Positions 1 through 11,380 of a stretch of DNA of 64,000 bases are shown here, in pieces. The notes under the pieces were generated by a model. That model made no database searches. It saw only the letters and a list, made by a program, of their open reading frames with translations, and was not told where the DNA came from. Source of the DNA: an uncultured beta proteobacterium (GTDB lineage: Bacteria; Pseudomonadota; Gammaproteobacteria; Burkholderiales; SG8-39); NCBI GenBank assembly GCA_903859155.1, contig CAIOLO010000010.1, forward strand, positions 30,404 to 94,403, in the 5' to 3' direction. The translations under genes were made by a program, and so were the position numbers. How positions within the stretch are numbered: the first letter of the stretch is position 1; the number at the start of each line of letters is the position of its first letter.

Positions 1-228
1 TTCGGCCTGGACCGGATTGACCTGGACGTGCACCGCCTTTGTTTCAGCATCATCGGCATGGCGATACATTTCTTTGTCGGCCAGCACATCGTCTCCAAGA
101 TTGCCCCCGGCGTGCTCGCCAATCCGGGAGCGATCGACACGCTCACCGAGCGTCTGGCGGTTTATGCAACTGGCATGATCGACGCCGAGCGCGAACGCCG
201 CCGCATCGCGGTAAAGGCGGCACGGTGA
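1..228 (+). CDS. TetR-family transcriptional regulator, C-terminal part (truncated by window edge)
   Basis: The reading frame is open from base 1 to a TGA at 226-228, so the gene starts outside the window; the GTG at 28 in the ORF track is internal. The 75 visible residues (..HRLCFSIIGMAIHFFV..) resemble the C-terminal ligand-binding helices of TetR regulators of the CecR/DUF1956 kind. The DNA-binding part is not visible. The stop overlaps the GTG start of the efflux gene that follows, so this gene probably leads and regulates the RND operon. Family assignment rests on a short C-terminal segment and on context. Confidence 0.55.
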   Translation, partial: FGLDRIDLDVHRLCFSIIGMAIHFFVGQHIVSKIAPGVLANPGAIDTLTERLAVYATGMIDAERERRRIAVKAAR

Positions 229-1715
229 AACGCGCGCCCATTCGATCTGGGTGCATGGCTGTTGTGGCGTTGTGGCTTGCCATACTCACCGGTTGCGCCG
301 GCGGCGTGTTCGGCACCGCCGGCCCAGACTACTCGGCCCCGGCCTCGACTACGGCGGAGCGCTGGCAGGCGCCGCTGTTCAACAGTTCGGTCGCCCACGA
401 GGGCAGCGCGCAGCGGCTCTCCGCCTGGTGGGCACAGTTCAATGACGCTGCGCTGGATGCATTGATTGCGGCGGCACAGGCGCAAAGCAGCACACTGGCG
501 CAGGCAGCGGCCACCATAGAGCGGGCGCGTGCGGACGCGATCGCCGCGGGCGTGGCGGCTTCCCCCAGCGTGGATGGCATCGCATCTTCCAACCGCTCCG
601 CGTTTACTCTCGGCGGCCCGGCGACTCTGCGGACGCAATCCCTGTTGGGAGTGCAGTCCCGCTGGGAGATCGACCTGTTCGGCGGACTCGCGCGCGAGCG
701 CGAATCCCGGCAGGCAACGCTCGCCTCCAAGCTGGCGCTCTGGCACGACGCGCGGGTGTCGCTTGCCGCGGAAGTTGCCGGCGCCTACTTCAATCTGCGT
801 TACTGCGAAATTCAGGTAACCCGGGCAGAAGCCGAGACGCGCTCACGGGGCGAGACCGCCCGCATCACCGCCGCCGCGGAACGGGCGGGAATGCAGGCGG
901 CTTCCACCGTCGCGCTGGTGCAGTCGGCCGCCGCCGATGCCGCAGGAGCACTGGCGCAACGCCGTGCGCAATGCGACATCTCCATCAAGGGACTGGTCGC
1001 TCTCACCGCCATGGATGAGCCGGTGCTGCGCACGCTTCTGGGTGGATCCGCGCGAACCGGGGTGACAGCGTCCGCCCCAGCCACAGGATTGCCCGAACCG
1101 TCGATGTTCCGCATCGACGCGCTGCCGGTGCGCGTGCTGGCGCAACGCCCGGACATTGCCGCTGCCGAACGACAGCTGGCTGCAGCCAGCGCCGATATCG
1201 GCAGTGCCGAAGCAGCGCGCTTTCCGCGACTGACGCTGAGCGGCAACATTACACCGACGCGCATCGCCATCGGCAATGCACCGGCACTGTCGCTTACCAC
1301 CTGGTCGATCGGCCCGTCGCTGGAGGTGCCCCTGCTAGACGGCGGACGGCGCAGCGCAAACGTCGAGGCGGTGCGCGCGCAGTACGCGGCGGCCGAGTCC
1401 GCCTATCGCGCCCGCGTGCGTAATGCGGTACGCGAAGTCGAAGAAGCGCTGGTGCGCCTGGCCAGCGCCGCCACGCAGCTTGCAGAGTCCGAGTCGGCGG
1501 CTCGCGGCTATCGGGCCAACCTCGCGGCCGCGCAGTCGATGCTGCGAACGGGGCTGGGAAGTGCGCTCCAGGTGGAGGAGGCTCGCCGCCCTTCTCTAGC
1601 CGCCGATGCCGCCGTTGCGGCACTGACCCATGAGCGTCTGGCCGCCTGGATCACCCTCTATCGTGCCGCAGGCGGGGGCTGGGAACCCGACGCGCCCGCC
1701 GCCAGCCGCAACTAG
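225..1715 (+). CDS. RND efflux outer membrane lipoprotein, NodT/OprM family
   Basis: TolC-like channel of a tripartite RND pump. I place the start at GTG 225, which overlaps the preceding TGA and gives a lipoprotein signal peptide with lipobox LTGC near residue 25; the ORF-track start at 39 lies inside the regulator gene. The product of 496 residues matches the family. Two repeated OEP domains are visible, with typical stretches such as RWEIDLFGGL, LAQRPDIAAAERQL and VPLLDGGRR. The adaptor gene follows after 67 bp. Substrate cannot be read from the sequence. Confidence 0.88.
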   Translation: MKRAPIRSGCMAVVALWLAILTGCAGGVFGTAGPDYSAPASTTAERWQAPLFNSSVAHEGSAQRLSAWWAQFNDAALDALIAAAQAQSSTLAQAAATIERARADAIAAGVAASPSVDGIASSNRSAFTLGGPATLRTQSLLGVQSRWEIDLFGGLARERESRQATLASKLALWHDARVSLAAEVAGAYFNLRYCEIQVTRAEAETRSRGETARITAAAERAGMQAASTVALVQSAAADAAGALAQRRAQCDISIKGLVALTAMDEPVLRTLLGGSARTGVTASAPATGLPEPSMFRIDALPVRVLAQRPDIAAAERQLAAASADIGSAEAARFPRLTLSGNITPTRIAIGNAPALSLTTWSIGPSLEVPLLDGGRRSANVEAVRAQYAAAESAYRARVRNAVREVEEALVRLASAATQLAESESAARGYRANLAAAQSMLRTGLGSALQVEEARRPSLAADAAVAALTHERLAAWITLYRAAGGGWEPDAPAASRN

Positions 1716-1782
1716 CCGGCAGATTTTGCCGACCTGCCGACATCAACGAAAAATCACCTACTCAATCGAAATCGGGCTCCGC

Positions 1783-2898
1783 ATGAAAACGTTTTCCGTC
1801 ACCCCATTTGCCGTGGCAGGCCTGCTGATCGCGCTGGCAGCATCGGGCCTGGCACTCGCCCCCGTTGGCAATGCCCAGGAAAAGGCCGCTGAAAAGCCGG
1901 CCGGCAAACCCTCGCTGACGGTCAGTTTGATCAATCCGCAGCGCATCGAAATGCCGTTCGTGGTGCAGGCCACCGGCAGCATCGCCGCATGGCAGGAGGC
2001 AAGCATCGGCACCGAGTCCGGCGGACTGCGGGTGGCCGAGGTTCGCGTCAATGTCGGCGACGTGGTGCGCAAAGGCCAGGTCCTCGCGATGCTCGCTGCC
2101 GAAACCATCGAAGCCGACCTCGCGCTGGCGCGCGCCAACCTCGCCGAGGCCGAGGCGGTGCTTGCCGACGCCCGTGCCAACGCGGCGCGCGCCCGCGATG
2201 TGGCAGGCAGTGGTTCGCTCAGCCAGCAACAGCTGGCACAACTGCTGACCGCCGAGAAAACCAGCGACGCCCGCGTGCTTGCCGTGCGCGCGCAGGTCGC
2301 CGCCCAGGAAATCCGGCTCGCGCACACCGCGGTTGCCGCGCCCGATGAGGGCAGCATTTCCGTGCGCAATGCCACCGTGGGTGCAGTGGTGCCGCAGGGA
2401 CAGGAGCTATTCCGTCTGATCCGCGGCGACCGGCTGGAGTGGCGGGCCGAGGTGACTTCGGCAGAAATCGCGCGCATACGTCCTGGCCAGTCGGTCGCGG
2501 TCTCCTCGGCCACCGGGGCAAGCATGGCAGGGCGCGTACGCATGGTCGCCCCCACCGTCGATCTGCAGACGCGTAACGCACTGGTCTATGTGGACCTTCC
2601 CGCCGGCGCCATGCGCGACGGCAAATTCAAGGCGGGCATGTTCGCGCGCGGCGAATTTGCCACCGGCGGCGCGAACGTTTTGACCTTACCGCTGGAAGCC
2701 ATCTCGCTGCGCGACGGCTTTTCCTATGTATTTATCCTCGGTGCCGACAACCGTGTAAAACAGTTGAAAGTCCAGTTGGGGCGTCGCGCGGGCGAACGCG
2801 TGGAGGTGCAGGGCGCACTCAAAGGCGACGAGCGCGTGGTGGCCTCGGGCGCCGCTTTTCTCGCAGACGGCGATCTGGTAAGGGTGGTTGCAAAATGA
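1783..2898 (+). CDS. RND efflux periplasmic adaptor (membrane fusion protein)
   Basis: HlyD/AcrA-type adaptor linking the inner membrane pump to the outer membrane channel. The start at ATG 1783 gives a clean signal peptide (MKTFSVTPFAVAGLLIALAA..) and 371 residues; the longer ORF starting at 1630 overlaps the upstream gene. A barrel-sandwich (lipoyl-like) motif GDVVRKGQVLAML is followed by a coiled-coil hairpin rich in Ala and Glu and then a beta-barrel region. It ends in an ATGA overlap with the pump gene, so the two are translationally coupled. Confidence 0.9.
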   Translation: MKTFSVTPFAVAGLLIALAASGLALAPVGNAQEKAAEKPAGKPSLTVSLINPQRIEMPFVVQATGSIAAWQEASIGTESGGLRVAEVRVNVGDVVRKGQVLAMLAAETIEADLALARANLAEAEAVLADARANAARARDVAGSGSLSQQQLAQLLTAEKTSDARVLAVRAQVAAQEIRLAHTAVAAPDEGSISVRNATVGAVVPQGQELFRLIRGDRLEWRAEVTSAEIARIRPGQSVAVSSATGASMAGRVRMVAPTVDLQTRNALVYVDLPAGAMRDGKFKAGMFARGEFATGGANVLTLPLEAISLRDGFSYVFILGADNRVKQLKVQLGRRAGERVEVQGALKGDERVVASGAAFLADGDLVRVVAK

Positions 2899-5800
2899 AC
2901 GTCTCATCGTGGTCGATCCGCAATCCGGTGCCGGCGCTGATGGTGTTCGTGCTGCTCAGCTTCGGCGGACTGCTGTCGTTCAACGCGATGAAGGTCCAGC
3001 ACTTTCCCGACCTTGACCTGCCCACCATCACGGTGAGCGCCTCGTTACCCGGAGCGTCCCCGTCGCAACTGGAAAATGATGTCGCGCGCAAGATCGAAAA
3101 CTCGATCGCCACACTGCAGGGCGTCAAGCACATCTACACCAAGGTGCAGGATGGCGGGGTCACCATCACCACCGAGTTCCGCCTGGAAAAGCCGGTGCAG
3201 GAGGCGCTCGATGAAGTGCGCTCCGCGATATCGCGCGTGCGCGCCGACCTGCCCGCGGACATGCGCGATCCGATCGCCGCCAAACTGGACCTGGCCGGGC
3301 AGCCGGTGCTCGCCTACACCATTTCCTCCACGGACATGGATGACGAGGCGCTGTCCTGGTTTGTAGACAACACGGTGACGCGCACGCTGCTCTCGGTGCG
3401 CGGGGTGGGTGCGGTCAGCCGAGTCGGCGGGGTGACCCGCGAGATGAGCATCGTTCTCGACCCGGCGAAGCTGCAGGCGCTTGGATCGACCGCCGCAGAC
3501 GTATCGCGGCGACTGCGCCTCATACAACAGGAAAGTTCCGGCGGCCGCACCGACCTGGCCGGTGGCGAGCAGCCAGTGCGCACCCTGGGGACGGTGCACA
3601 CCGCCGCCGAACTCGGAGCAATCGAACTCTCGCTCTCCGACGGCCGGCGCATCCGCCTTGACCAGATCGCAACCGTCAGCGACACGGTGGCTGAGCGCCG
3701 CTCGGCGGCTCTCCTCGATGGCAAGCCGGTGGTGGGCTTCGAAGTGTCGCGCAGCCGCGGCGCGAGCGAGGTCGAAGTCGGCAAAGGCGTGCGCGAGACA
3801 CTCGGACGCCTGAAGCAGAATCATCACGACATAGCCCTGACGGAAGCGTTCGACTTTGCCACGCCGATAGATGTGGAATACCACGGCTCCCTGTCGCTGC
3901 TGTATGAGGGCGCTATTCTGGCGGTGATGGTGGTCTGGCTGTTTCTGCGCGACTGGCGCGCGACGTTTGTTTCAGCGGTGGCATTGCCGCTGTCGGTGAT
4001 CCCTGCCTTCATCGGCATGTACCTGCTGGGCTTCTCGGTGAATGTGGTGACGCTGCTGGCCTTGTCGCTGGTGGTGGGCATACTGGTGGACGACGCGATT
4101 GTCGAGGTGGAGAACATCGTGCGCCACCTGCGCATGGGAAAAACACCCTATCAGGCGGCCATGGAAGCGGCCGACGAGATCGGCCTGGCGGTGATCGCCA
4201 CCACCTTCACGCTGATCGCCGTGTTTCTGCCCACCGCTTTCATGAGCGGCATAGCCGGCAAGTTCTTCAATCAATTTGGCTGGACCGCGTCGCTCGCGGT
4301 ATTTGCTTCGCTACTGGTGGCGCGCATGCTCACGCCGATGATGGCCGCCTACATGCTCAAAGCCATCGGCGCCGCAGGCGAAGAAGGCAGGGTGATGAAG
4401 GCTTATATGCGCCTTGCGGCATGGTGCCTGAACCATCGCTTTGCGACCGTGCTTGCAGCGGCGGCATTTTTTGTCGGATCGGTCATGCTCATACCCCTGT
4501 TGCCCACCGGGTTCATGCCACCTGACGATATGTCCCAGACCCAGGTGCATGTGGAGCTTGCGCCGGGTGCGACATTGGCGCAGACAGAGGCGGCGGCCGA
4601 GCATGCCCGGGTACTGGTATCCAAGGTCGAGTATGTGAGAAACATCTACACCACCATCGGCGGCGGCGCGGCCGGTGCCGACCCGTTCGCGCCCAAAGGC
4701 CTTGCCGAAGTTCGCAAGGCGACGCTCACCATCCAATTGGACAATCGCGGCGAGCGCAAGGTCCGCAAACAGGTGATCGAACAGCATTTGCGAGAGGTGC
4801 TTACGGCATTGCCGGGTGTTCGCATCAAGGTGGGTCTGGGTGCCTCGGGCGAGAAATACGTAATGGTGCTCAGCGGTGATGAACCGGCGGCGCTGGCCGA
4901 AGCGGCGCTGGCCGTGGAAAAAGATCTGCGCACCATCCCGGGCCTGGGCAGCATCGCCTCCAGTGCGGCGCTGGTGCGGCCGGAACTTGCGGTGCGACCC
5001 GATTTCGCCCGTGCCGCTGATCTGGGCGTGACCACCGCCGCCATCGGCGAGACGCTGCGCATTGCCACCATCGGCGACTACGATGTGTCCCTGCCAAAAA
5101 TCAATCTGGCCGAACGCCAGGTACCGGTGGTGGTGCGCCTGCCTGCCAGTGCGCGCCGCGATCTGGCAGTGCTGGAGCGCCTGGCGGTACCCGGGTCACG
5201 CCCGGGCGCGCCGCCGGTGATGCTCGGCCAGGTTGCCACTCTGGAACTCTCCAGCGGCCCGGCGGTGATCGACCGCTACGACCGCTCCCGCAACGTGAAC
5301 TTCGAGATCGAACTATCGGGGCAACAGCTTGGCGAGGTGAGCGCGGCAGCCGAGAAACTGCCCAGCCTGCAAAACCTGCCGCACGGCGTGCGCCAGACCA
5401 ATCTCGGCGACGCGGAGGTGATGGGCGAACTGTTCGCCAGTTTCGGTCTCGCGATGCTAACCGGCGTGCTGTGCATTTTCATCGTGCTGGTGCTGTTGTT
5501 CAAAGACGTGCTGCAACCGGTGACCATTCTTGCGGCGCTGCCGCTGTCGCTCGGCGGCGCATTCATCGCCCTCTTGGCCGCGGGCAAGAGTTTTTCCATG
5601 CCGTCGCTGATCGGCCTGATCATGCTGATGGGGATCGCCACCAAAAATTCGATTCTGCTGGTGGAGTACGCGGTGATGGCAAGGCGTGAACATGGCATGT
5701 CGCGCCTCGAAGCGCTGCTGGACGCCTGTAACAAACGTGCCCGGCCGATAGTGATGACCACCATAGCCATGGGCGCGGGCATGCTGCCGATTGCACTGGG

Positions 5801-5999
5801 CCGGGGCATTGCCGACCCCTCTTTCCGCAGTCCCATGGCAACCGCGGTAATAGGCGGACTAATCACCTCGACCTTCCTCAGCCTGCTGGTGATACCGGTG
5901 GTCTACACCTACATGGATGATTTTGAACACCTGATCGGGCGCACCTGGAAGTGGCTGCGCGGCATCGGGGCGCGGCGGATTGACCATCCCCCGGCGTGA
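2895..5999 (+). CDS. RND multidrug efflux transporter, HAE1 family inner membrane pump
   Basis: Proton-driven exporter of 1034 residues, the normal length for HAE1 pumps. Twelve membrane segments in two halves are evident. The proton-relay Asp pair is in GILVDDAIVEVENI (TM4) and the matching Lys is in GIATKNSILLVEYA (TM10). Large periplasmic loops follow TM1 and TM7. It overlaps the adaptor gene by ATGA and ends the operon. A 6-bp dyad spans the stop codon (5993-6009) without a T-run. Confidence 0.92.
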   Translation: MNVSSWSIRNPVPALMVFVLLSFGGLLSFNAMKVQHFPDLDLPTITVSASLPGASPSQLENDVARKIENSIATLQGVKHIYTKVQDGGVTITTEFRLEKPVQEALDEVRSAISRVRADLPADMRDPIAAKLDLAGQPVLAYTISSTDMDDEALSWFVDNTVTRTLLSVRGVGAVSRVGGVTREMSIVLDPAKLQALGSTAADVSRRLRLIQQESSGGRTDLAGGEQPVRTLGTVHTAAELGAIELSLSDGRRIRLDQIATVSDTVAERRSAALLDGKPVVGFEVSRSRGASEVEVGKGVRETLGRLKQNHHDIALTEAFDFATPIDVEYHGSLSLLYEGAILAVMVVWLFLRDWRATFVSAVALPLSVIPAFIGMYLLGFSVNVVTLLALSLVVGILVDDAIVEVENIVRHLRMGKTPYQAAMEAADEIGLAVIATTFTLIAVFLPTAFMSGIAGKFFNQFGWTASLAVFASLLVARMLTPMMAAYMLKAIGAAGEEGRVMKAYMRLAAWCLNHRFATVLAAAAFFVGSVMLIPLLPTGFMPPDDMSQTQVHVELAPGATLAQTEAAAEHARVLVSKVEYVRNIYTTIGGGAAGADPFAPKGLAEVRKATLTIQLDNRGERKVRKQVIEQHLREVLTALPGVRIKVGLGASGEKYVMVLSGDEPAALAEAALAVEKDLRTIPGLGSIASSAALVRPELAVRPDFARAADLGVTTAAIGETLRIATIGDYDVSLPKINLAERQVPVVVRLPASARRDLAVLERLAVPGSRPGAPPVMLGQVATLELSSGPAVIDRYDRSRNVNFEIELSGQQLGEVSAAAEKLPSLQNLPHGVRQTNLGDAEVMGELFASFGLAMLTGVLCIFIVLVLLFKDVLQPVTILAALPLSLGGAFIALLAAGKSFSMPSLIGLIMLMGIATKNSILLVEYAVMARREHGMSRLEALLDACNKRARPIVMTTIAMGAGMLPIALGRGIADPSFRSPMATAVIGGLITSTFLSLLVIPVVYTYMDDFEHLIGRTWKWLRGIGARRIDHPPA

Positions 6000-6026
6000 T
6001 CATCACGCCGCGGAGTTGGTAAATTT

Positions 6027-6956
6027 TCAGGTCACCTCCCGGACGGCCCGTTGCAGTGCTTCGATGTCGGCACGCGCCTTGACGATCTCATCGGCGCTGG
6101 CCGCTTCGTGCGGCGGCATCGGCGAACCAAGGTCAATACCGCTGATCTGGCGGAATTTTTCTTTCATGTAACCGATGCCCGAATGCGCCGCATGCCCGCC
6201 CATCGCCTGGGAAGCGGCACGCGGGAGGATCAGAGGACACTGCGCAAGGATGGTTTTCTGCAGCGACCAGGCACGGCGCATGTCGCCTGCGCTGAAGGCG
6301 CGATGCAGTGCGCAAAGGATGGGAATCCACTCCGAACCGCCCATGCCGCCCGGAGACCCAAGCATCAGGTGCTCGAGCATGTTCGATTCTATGCCGAAGA
6401 TGCTTACCTGCCGGTCGATGCTGCCGTTGTGCAGTCCGGCGATATGCCCGATGTCGCCGATGATCGCCTTCATGGCGACGATTCGCTCGCTCAGCGCGAC
6501 GATCTCGCCGATCAGACGCGGGCTGAGATAGTTGGTAATAGGACTGGAATCATAGATGGCGACCGGCATGCTGGTGTTCTCCATCACCATTCGGTGATGG
6601 CGGATGATTTCAGCATCGGTCGATTTGCGCGGCAGTGTCGGTGAAATCCAGGCGCAGTCATAGCCCAGCGTCTCGGCGTAGTTCACCAGGCGTATGGTCT
6701 CAAGCGTGTTGGTGGCGTGGCACCCAGCGGCAAAATAGGTCTGGCCTCTGGCATGTTCTATGGATATCCGCAGCAACTGCTTTTTCTGCTCCTCGGTCAA
6801 CTCCGGCCAGTTGGCCGCGTAACCACCGGGCCAGATGCCGGCTGCACCCTGTGCAAGAACCCAATCGATTTCCTGGCAAATGCCGTTTTCATTCAATGAA
6901 TAGTCGGGATTCAGCGCCGAGTAGGTCAATGCCATGACGCCTTTGAGTTCTGTCAC
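6027..6956 (-). CDS. DapA/NanA-family aldolase (dihydrodipicolinate synthase-like), substrate unknown
   Basis: A 309-residue class I aldolase fold. The Schiff-base Lys is K163 (AMKAI) and the catalytic Tyr is Y135 (AIYDSSP), 28 residues apart as in E. coli DapA. The Thr-Thr pair that binds pyruvate and relays protons in true DHDPS (GTTGE) is replaced by PGGYAANW, so a role in lysine synthesis is unlikely and another pyruvate- or keto-acid-using aldolase or hydratase is more plausible. It converges on the efflux operon. The next gene on the same strand is the cyclase, 30 bp upstream. Confidence 0.8.
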   Translation of the reverse strand: MTELKGVMALTYSALNPDYSLNENGICQEIDWVLAQGAAGIWPGGYAANWPELTEEQKKQLLRISIEHARGQTYFAAGCHATNTLETIRLVNYAETLGYDCAWISPTLPRKSTDAEIIRHHRMVMENTSMPVAIYDSSPITNYLSPRLIGEIVALSERIVAMKAIIGDIGHIAGLHNGSIDRQVSIFGIESNMLEHLMLGSPGGMGGSEWIPILCALHRAFSAGDMRRAWSLQKTILAQCPLILPRAASQAMGGHAAHSGIGYMKEKFRQISGIDLGSPMPPHEAASADEIVKARADIEALQRAVREVT

Positions 6957-6986
6957 GGATCTATCTCCATCAATTGTGTTTAAGGT

Positions 6987-8078
6987 TCATTGGCGGTTAT
7001 TAAAGACCTGCAACTGTACGAACAGCTGGATCTTTTGGTTGGCCTCCGGAGGCATTGAGGTGAATTCGACCCCAAGAAGGAAGCGACTGTCGCGCCCATT
7101 GCAGGCCACCACCTTGGCGTAAACATCTCGTGCCTGGTATTCGACCAGGGGCAGATCGAAGCACAGCTTGATCTCGGCGTAGTTGGGCAGATCCTCGTCC
7201 AGTTCGATCAGCACGCCGTGATAGCCAAGGTCGCAGATGGTGCCATGGTGCTGCGCGGGGAGGACGATTCCGCCGAGGATGCGCTGGTAGCTCAAAGGTC
7301 GCGCCACTTTGACGCGATGGCTGCGGCGATTTTCCTGGCGGGGCACCTTGAGCCCGAGTGAGGGGATGGCAACGACTTCGCGCAGACTAAGGGGCTGGGG
7401 CTTGCCCTTGACGTGGATGTTCATGGCACTGCTGGTTTCGATGAAAGCCATGCATCGCCCGTAGGTGCTCTCGCTGATCAGTATCTGACCACGCAGACTG
7501 AAGGCCTCGATGCGCGCTGCCAGATTGACCTGGTCGCCGATGACCGTGTACTCGGAGTACCGGTCCGACCCCAGCAGGCCAGCGAGTACTTCTCCGGTGT
7601 TGATGCCTATACCCATGAACAATTCTGGCATGCCCCGGTTCATCTGCTCTGAATTGAGCGCACCCATGGCGATCTGCATTTCGACCGCGCAGGCCAACGC
7701 ACGCCGCACATCGTCTTCGCGGCCTACCGGCGCGCCAAACAAAACCATGATTGAATCACCCATGAACTTGTCTATGGTGCCCTGGTGGCGGGCGATAATT
7801 TCACTCATCTTGATCAACCAGGGATTGAGCAGGCCGATGACAACGCCAGGTGGATGGCCAGCGGTTATCGCAGTGAATCCGCGCAGGTCGGCGATCAGGA
7901 CAGTGACATCCCTGCTGAGAAAATCCTGCCCCAGCACGGATGGAAAAACCTCCGTGTCCAGTTGACGCAGCACCCTCTCCACTTCTGATCCGGCGGCCTC
8001 GCTGAGCGCTTGTCCGGTGTCGCGCGCGACGATCTCGCGAATGCGGCGCAGCATCTGCTGCCGCGAGGCGAGTTTCAT
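6987..8078 (-). CDS. Class III adenylate/guanylate cyclase with C-terminal PilZ domain
   Basis: A 363-residue protein with two signalling modules. A class III nucleotide cyclase domain (about residues 55-215) has metal-binding Asp residues in IADLRGFT and DKFMGDSIMVLFG, and the Asn-Arg transition-state pair in IGDQVNLAARIE. A PilZ-like domain (about 250-355) has the RRSHR arginine motif and CDLGYHG in place of the usual DxSxxG. No membrane segment is seen, so it is probably cytosolic. The organisation suggests cyclic nucleotide synthesis tuned by c-di-GMP, but the degenerate second PilZ motif leaves binding uncertain. Confidence 0.85.
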   Translation of the reverse strand: MKLASRQQMLRRIREIVARDTGQALSEAAGSEVERVLRQLDTEVFPSVLGQDFLSRDVTVLIADLRGFTAITAGHPPGVVIGLLNPWLIKMSEIIARHQGTIDKFMGDSIMVLFGAPVGREDDVRRALACAVEMQIAMGALNSEQMNRGMPELFMGIGINTGEVLAGLLGSDRYSEYTVIGDQVNLAARIEAFSLRGQILISESTYGRCMAFIETSSAMNIHVKGKPQPLSLREVVAIPSLGLKVPRQENRRSHRVKVARPLSYQRILGGIVLPAQHHGTICDLGYHGVLIELDEDLPNYAEIKLCFDLPLVEYQARDVYAKVVACNGRDSRFLLGVEFTSMPPEANQKIQLFVQLQVFNNRQ

Positions 8079-8290
8079 GCCGGCGGCCGTTTGACGGCTG
8101 ACACCGGAGCGGCGCCGGCATTTTCATGGCGCGCTGACGGCGGGGACATCATTTCACCGCCTGGCCCGTATCTAAGCATTGAGCTCCTCCAATGTGGATC
8201 GAGCGCCTTGCTGGCTGTCACCCTGCAGGAAATAGACCCTGGAACATTCTACCCAAGCTGAAGCGCGGGCGAATCCCCTGCCTGCGTCCG

Positions 8291-9304
8291 CTACGCGAGC
8301 TTGAAGATGCGCTGCGCCGTGGAGCAATAGATTTTCTCCCTTTCCTCTTCGGTGATCGCCACCTTGTCGAGAAATGTCACCCCTTCCTTGACGCTTTCGT
8401 AGGGGTAGTCCGCGGCAAACATGATGCGATCCGCCCCCAGCACTTCGAGGCTGAGCCGCAACGCCGGCGCGGACATGACACCACTGGTGGTGATGACAAA
8501 ATTTTCGAGGAAATATTCGCTGGGCAATCGAGGAAGTTTTTTGACGGCACCGATTTTTACCTGCAGCAGGTAGCGGTTGTCGATACGCTGCAGCCAGAAC
8601 GGCATGCCCTCTCCCATGTGACCTAGTACTATTTTCAGCTTGGGATAGCGGTCGAACACGCCGCACATGATCAGGCGCATGGCATGCAGTCCCGTTTCCA
8701 CCGCGAAGCCCCAGCCGGCGAAATACAGACCGTAGTCCAGAAACGGCGTAACCATGCTTGGGGCCGGCTCGCGCGGATGCAGATATAAGGGCATGTCCAG
8801 CGCCTGGGCCGCTTCGAAGATCGGCCAGTATTTAACATCGTCGAGGTACTCGCCCATGGTATGTGAATTGATCAAGAAGCCCTTCATGCCTAGTTTCCCG
8901 GCAGCGCGCTCGAGTTCCAGCGCGGCGCCGTCCGGGTAATGCGGCGCCACTGCGGCCAATCCGGCATAGCGCGAAGGGTGGGCCTTGACTGCTGCAGCCA
9001 GGACATCATTGGCATCCCCGGCCAGACGTGTCGCCGTAACGGCATCAAAGACCTGCACGCCTGGCGAGGTGATTGAAATCACGGCGACATCGATTCCATC
9101 GGCATCCATGGCCGCAATTCTTCCAGCGCCCAGATCAACGAGCCGGGAATGCACTGCGCGGGCCCCGGGGTCGTCCCCCAGAATGGTTTGGCCCATCATG
9201 CGAAAGCCCGGCTCGACAAATTTGCTGGCCAGGATTTTTTTCCATTCACTGGCGATCTCTTCGGTCACGAAAGCTTCTTCGACTGCGATTCGTTTGAATT
9301 TCAT
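8291..9304 (-). CDS. Amidohydrolase-2 family metal-dependent decarboxylase/hydrolase (ACMSD-like)
   Basis: A 337-residue TIM-barrel enzyme of the ACMSD/gamma-resorcylate decarboxylase group. The metal ligands seen are Glu in VEEAF at the N-terminus, His in LYLHPREP, the active-site His in LGHMGEGMPFW, and Asp in FAADYPYES. The first motif is EEA rather than EEH, as I recall for 5-carboxyvanillate-type decarboxylases. Likely substrates are aromatic or muconate-type carboxylic acids; the exact one is not inferable. The gene stands alone between the cyclase and the atp operon. Confidence 0.8.
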   Translation of the reverse strand: MKFKRIAVEEAFVTEEIASEWKKILASKFVEPGFRMMGQTILGDDPGARAVHSRLVDLGAGRIAAMDADGIDVAVISITSPGVQVFDAVTATRLAGDANDVLAAAVKAHPSRYAGLAAVAPHYPDGAALELERAAGKLGMKGFLINSHTMGEYLDDVKYWPIFEAAQALDMPLYLHPREPAPSMVTPFLDYGLYFAGWGFAVETGLHAMRLIMCGVFDRYPKLKIVLGHMGEGMPFWLQRIDNRYLLQVKIGAVKKLPRLPSEYFLENFVITTSGVMSAPALRLSLEVLGADRIMFAADYPYESVKEGVTFLDKVAITEEEREKIYCSTAQRIFKLA

Positions 9305-9486
9305 CGTTTATCCTCGGTGATTGCAGGAATTTGTAGCACACGCGGAGAGAGACTGCCAGCGTCCGCAATCATGCCCGTCGGCGCATGATTTGTTGCGGTA
9401 CTGCTGTAAGTTACCTGGTGTAATTGAGGCACCGGTTGGGCTGCTGCAGGCGACGCCTTGAGGCGGCGCCGCGGTGTCCGGGAGCG

Positions 9487-9909
9487 TCAGCGCTTTTGGC
9501 GAAGCCTGCGAATCGCCGCCAGTTGCGCCGCCATCATGGCGTACTCGGCCTGCATTTGGGCAATCTCGAGTTTGTCTTGCGATTTGGCGCGGGCTTCTTC
9601 GGCTCGTTGCAGCGCCTCGGTGGCCTTGGCTTCATCCAGGTCGTGGCCACGGATGGCGCTGTCGGCGAGCACGGTGACGATGCTGGGCTGCACTTCCAGG
9701 ATTCCACCAGCGACGAATATCAATTCCTCTTCGCCACCGTCGGCGGGCTTGATACGCACCGTACCCGGCTTGATGCGCGTGATCAGCGGGGTGTGCCTGG
9801 GATAGATGCCCAGTTCCCCGTCCTCACCCGGCAACACCACGAACTCGGCTTCGCCCGAGTAGACGCTGCCTTCGGCACTGACGACGTCGACGTGGATGGT
9901 ATTGGCCAT
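9487..9909 (-). CDS. atpC: F1 ATP synthase epsilon subunit
   Basis: A 140-residue epsilon subunit, the regulatory foot of the F1 central stalk. It has the N-terminal beta-sandwich ([19 protein letters not shown]..) and a C-terminal two-helix region rich in Ala, Arg and Glu. It is the last gene of the atp operon, 3 bp after atpD. A GC-rich hairpin without a T-run lies just downstream (9449-9470). Confidence 0.96.
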   Translation of the reverse strand: MANTIHVDVVSAEGSVYSGEAEFVVLPGEDGELGIYPRHTPLITRIKPGTVRIKPADGGEEELIFVAGGILEVQPSIVTVLADSAIRGHDLDEAKATEALQRAEEARAKSQDKLEIAQMQAEYAMMAAQLAAIRRLRQKR

Positions 9910-9912
9910 GAA

Positions 9913-11352
<1,440 letters not shown>

Positions 11353-11380
11353 CTAAGCGTTTATCAATCGTTTCAAAGCG

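Noticed and set aside
5993-6009. Terminator at the end of the RND operon
   Set aside because: The 6-bp dyad spans the stop codon but no T-run follows, so a Rho-independent terminator is not supported.
9449-9470. Terminator after atpC
   Set aside because: The GGCGACGCC/GGCGGCGCC hairpin has one mismatch and no T-run, so it is noted only as a hairpin.
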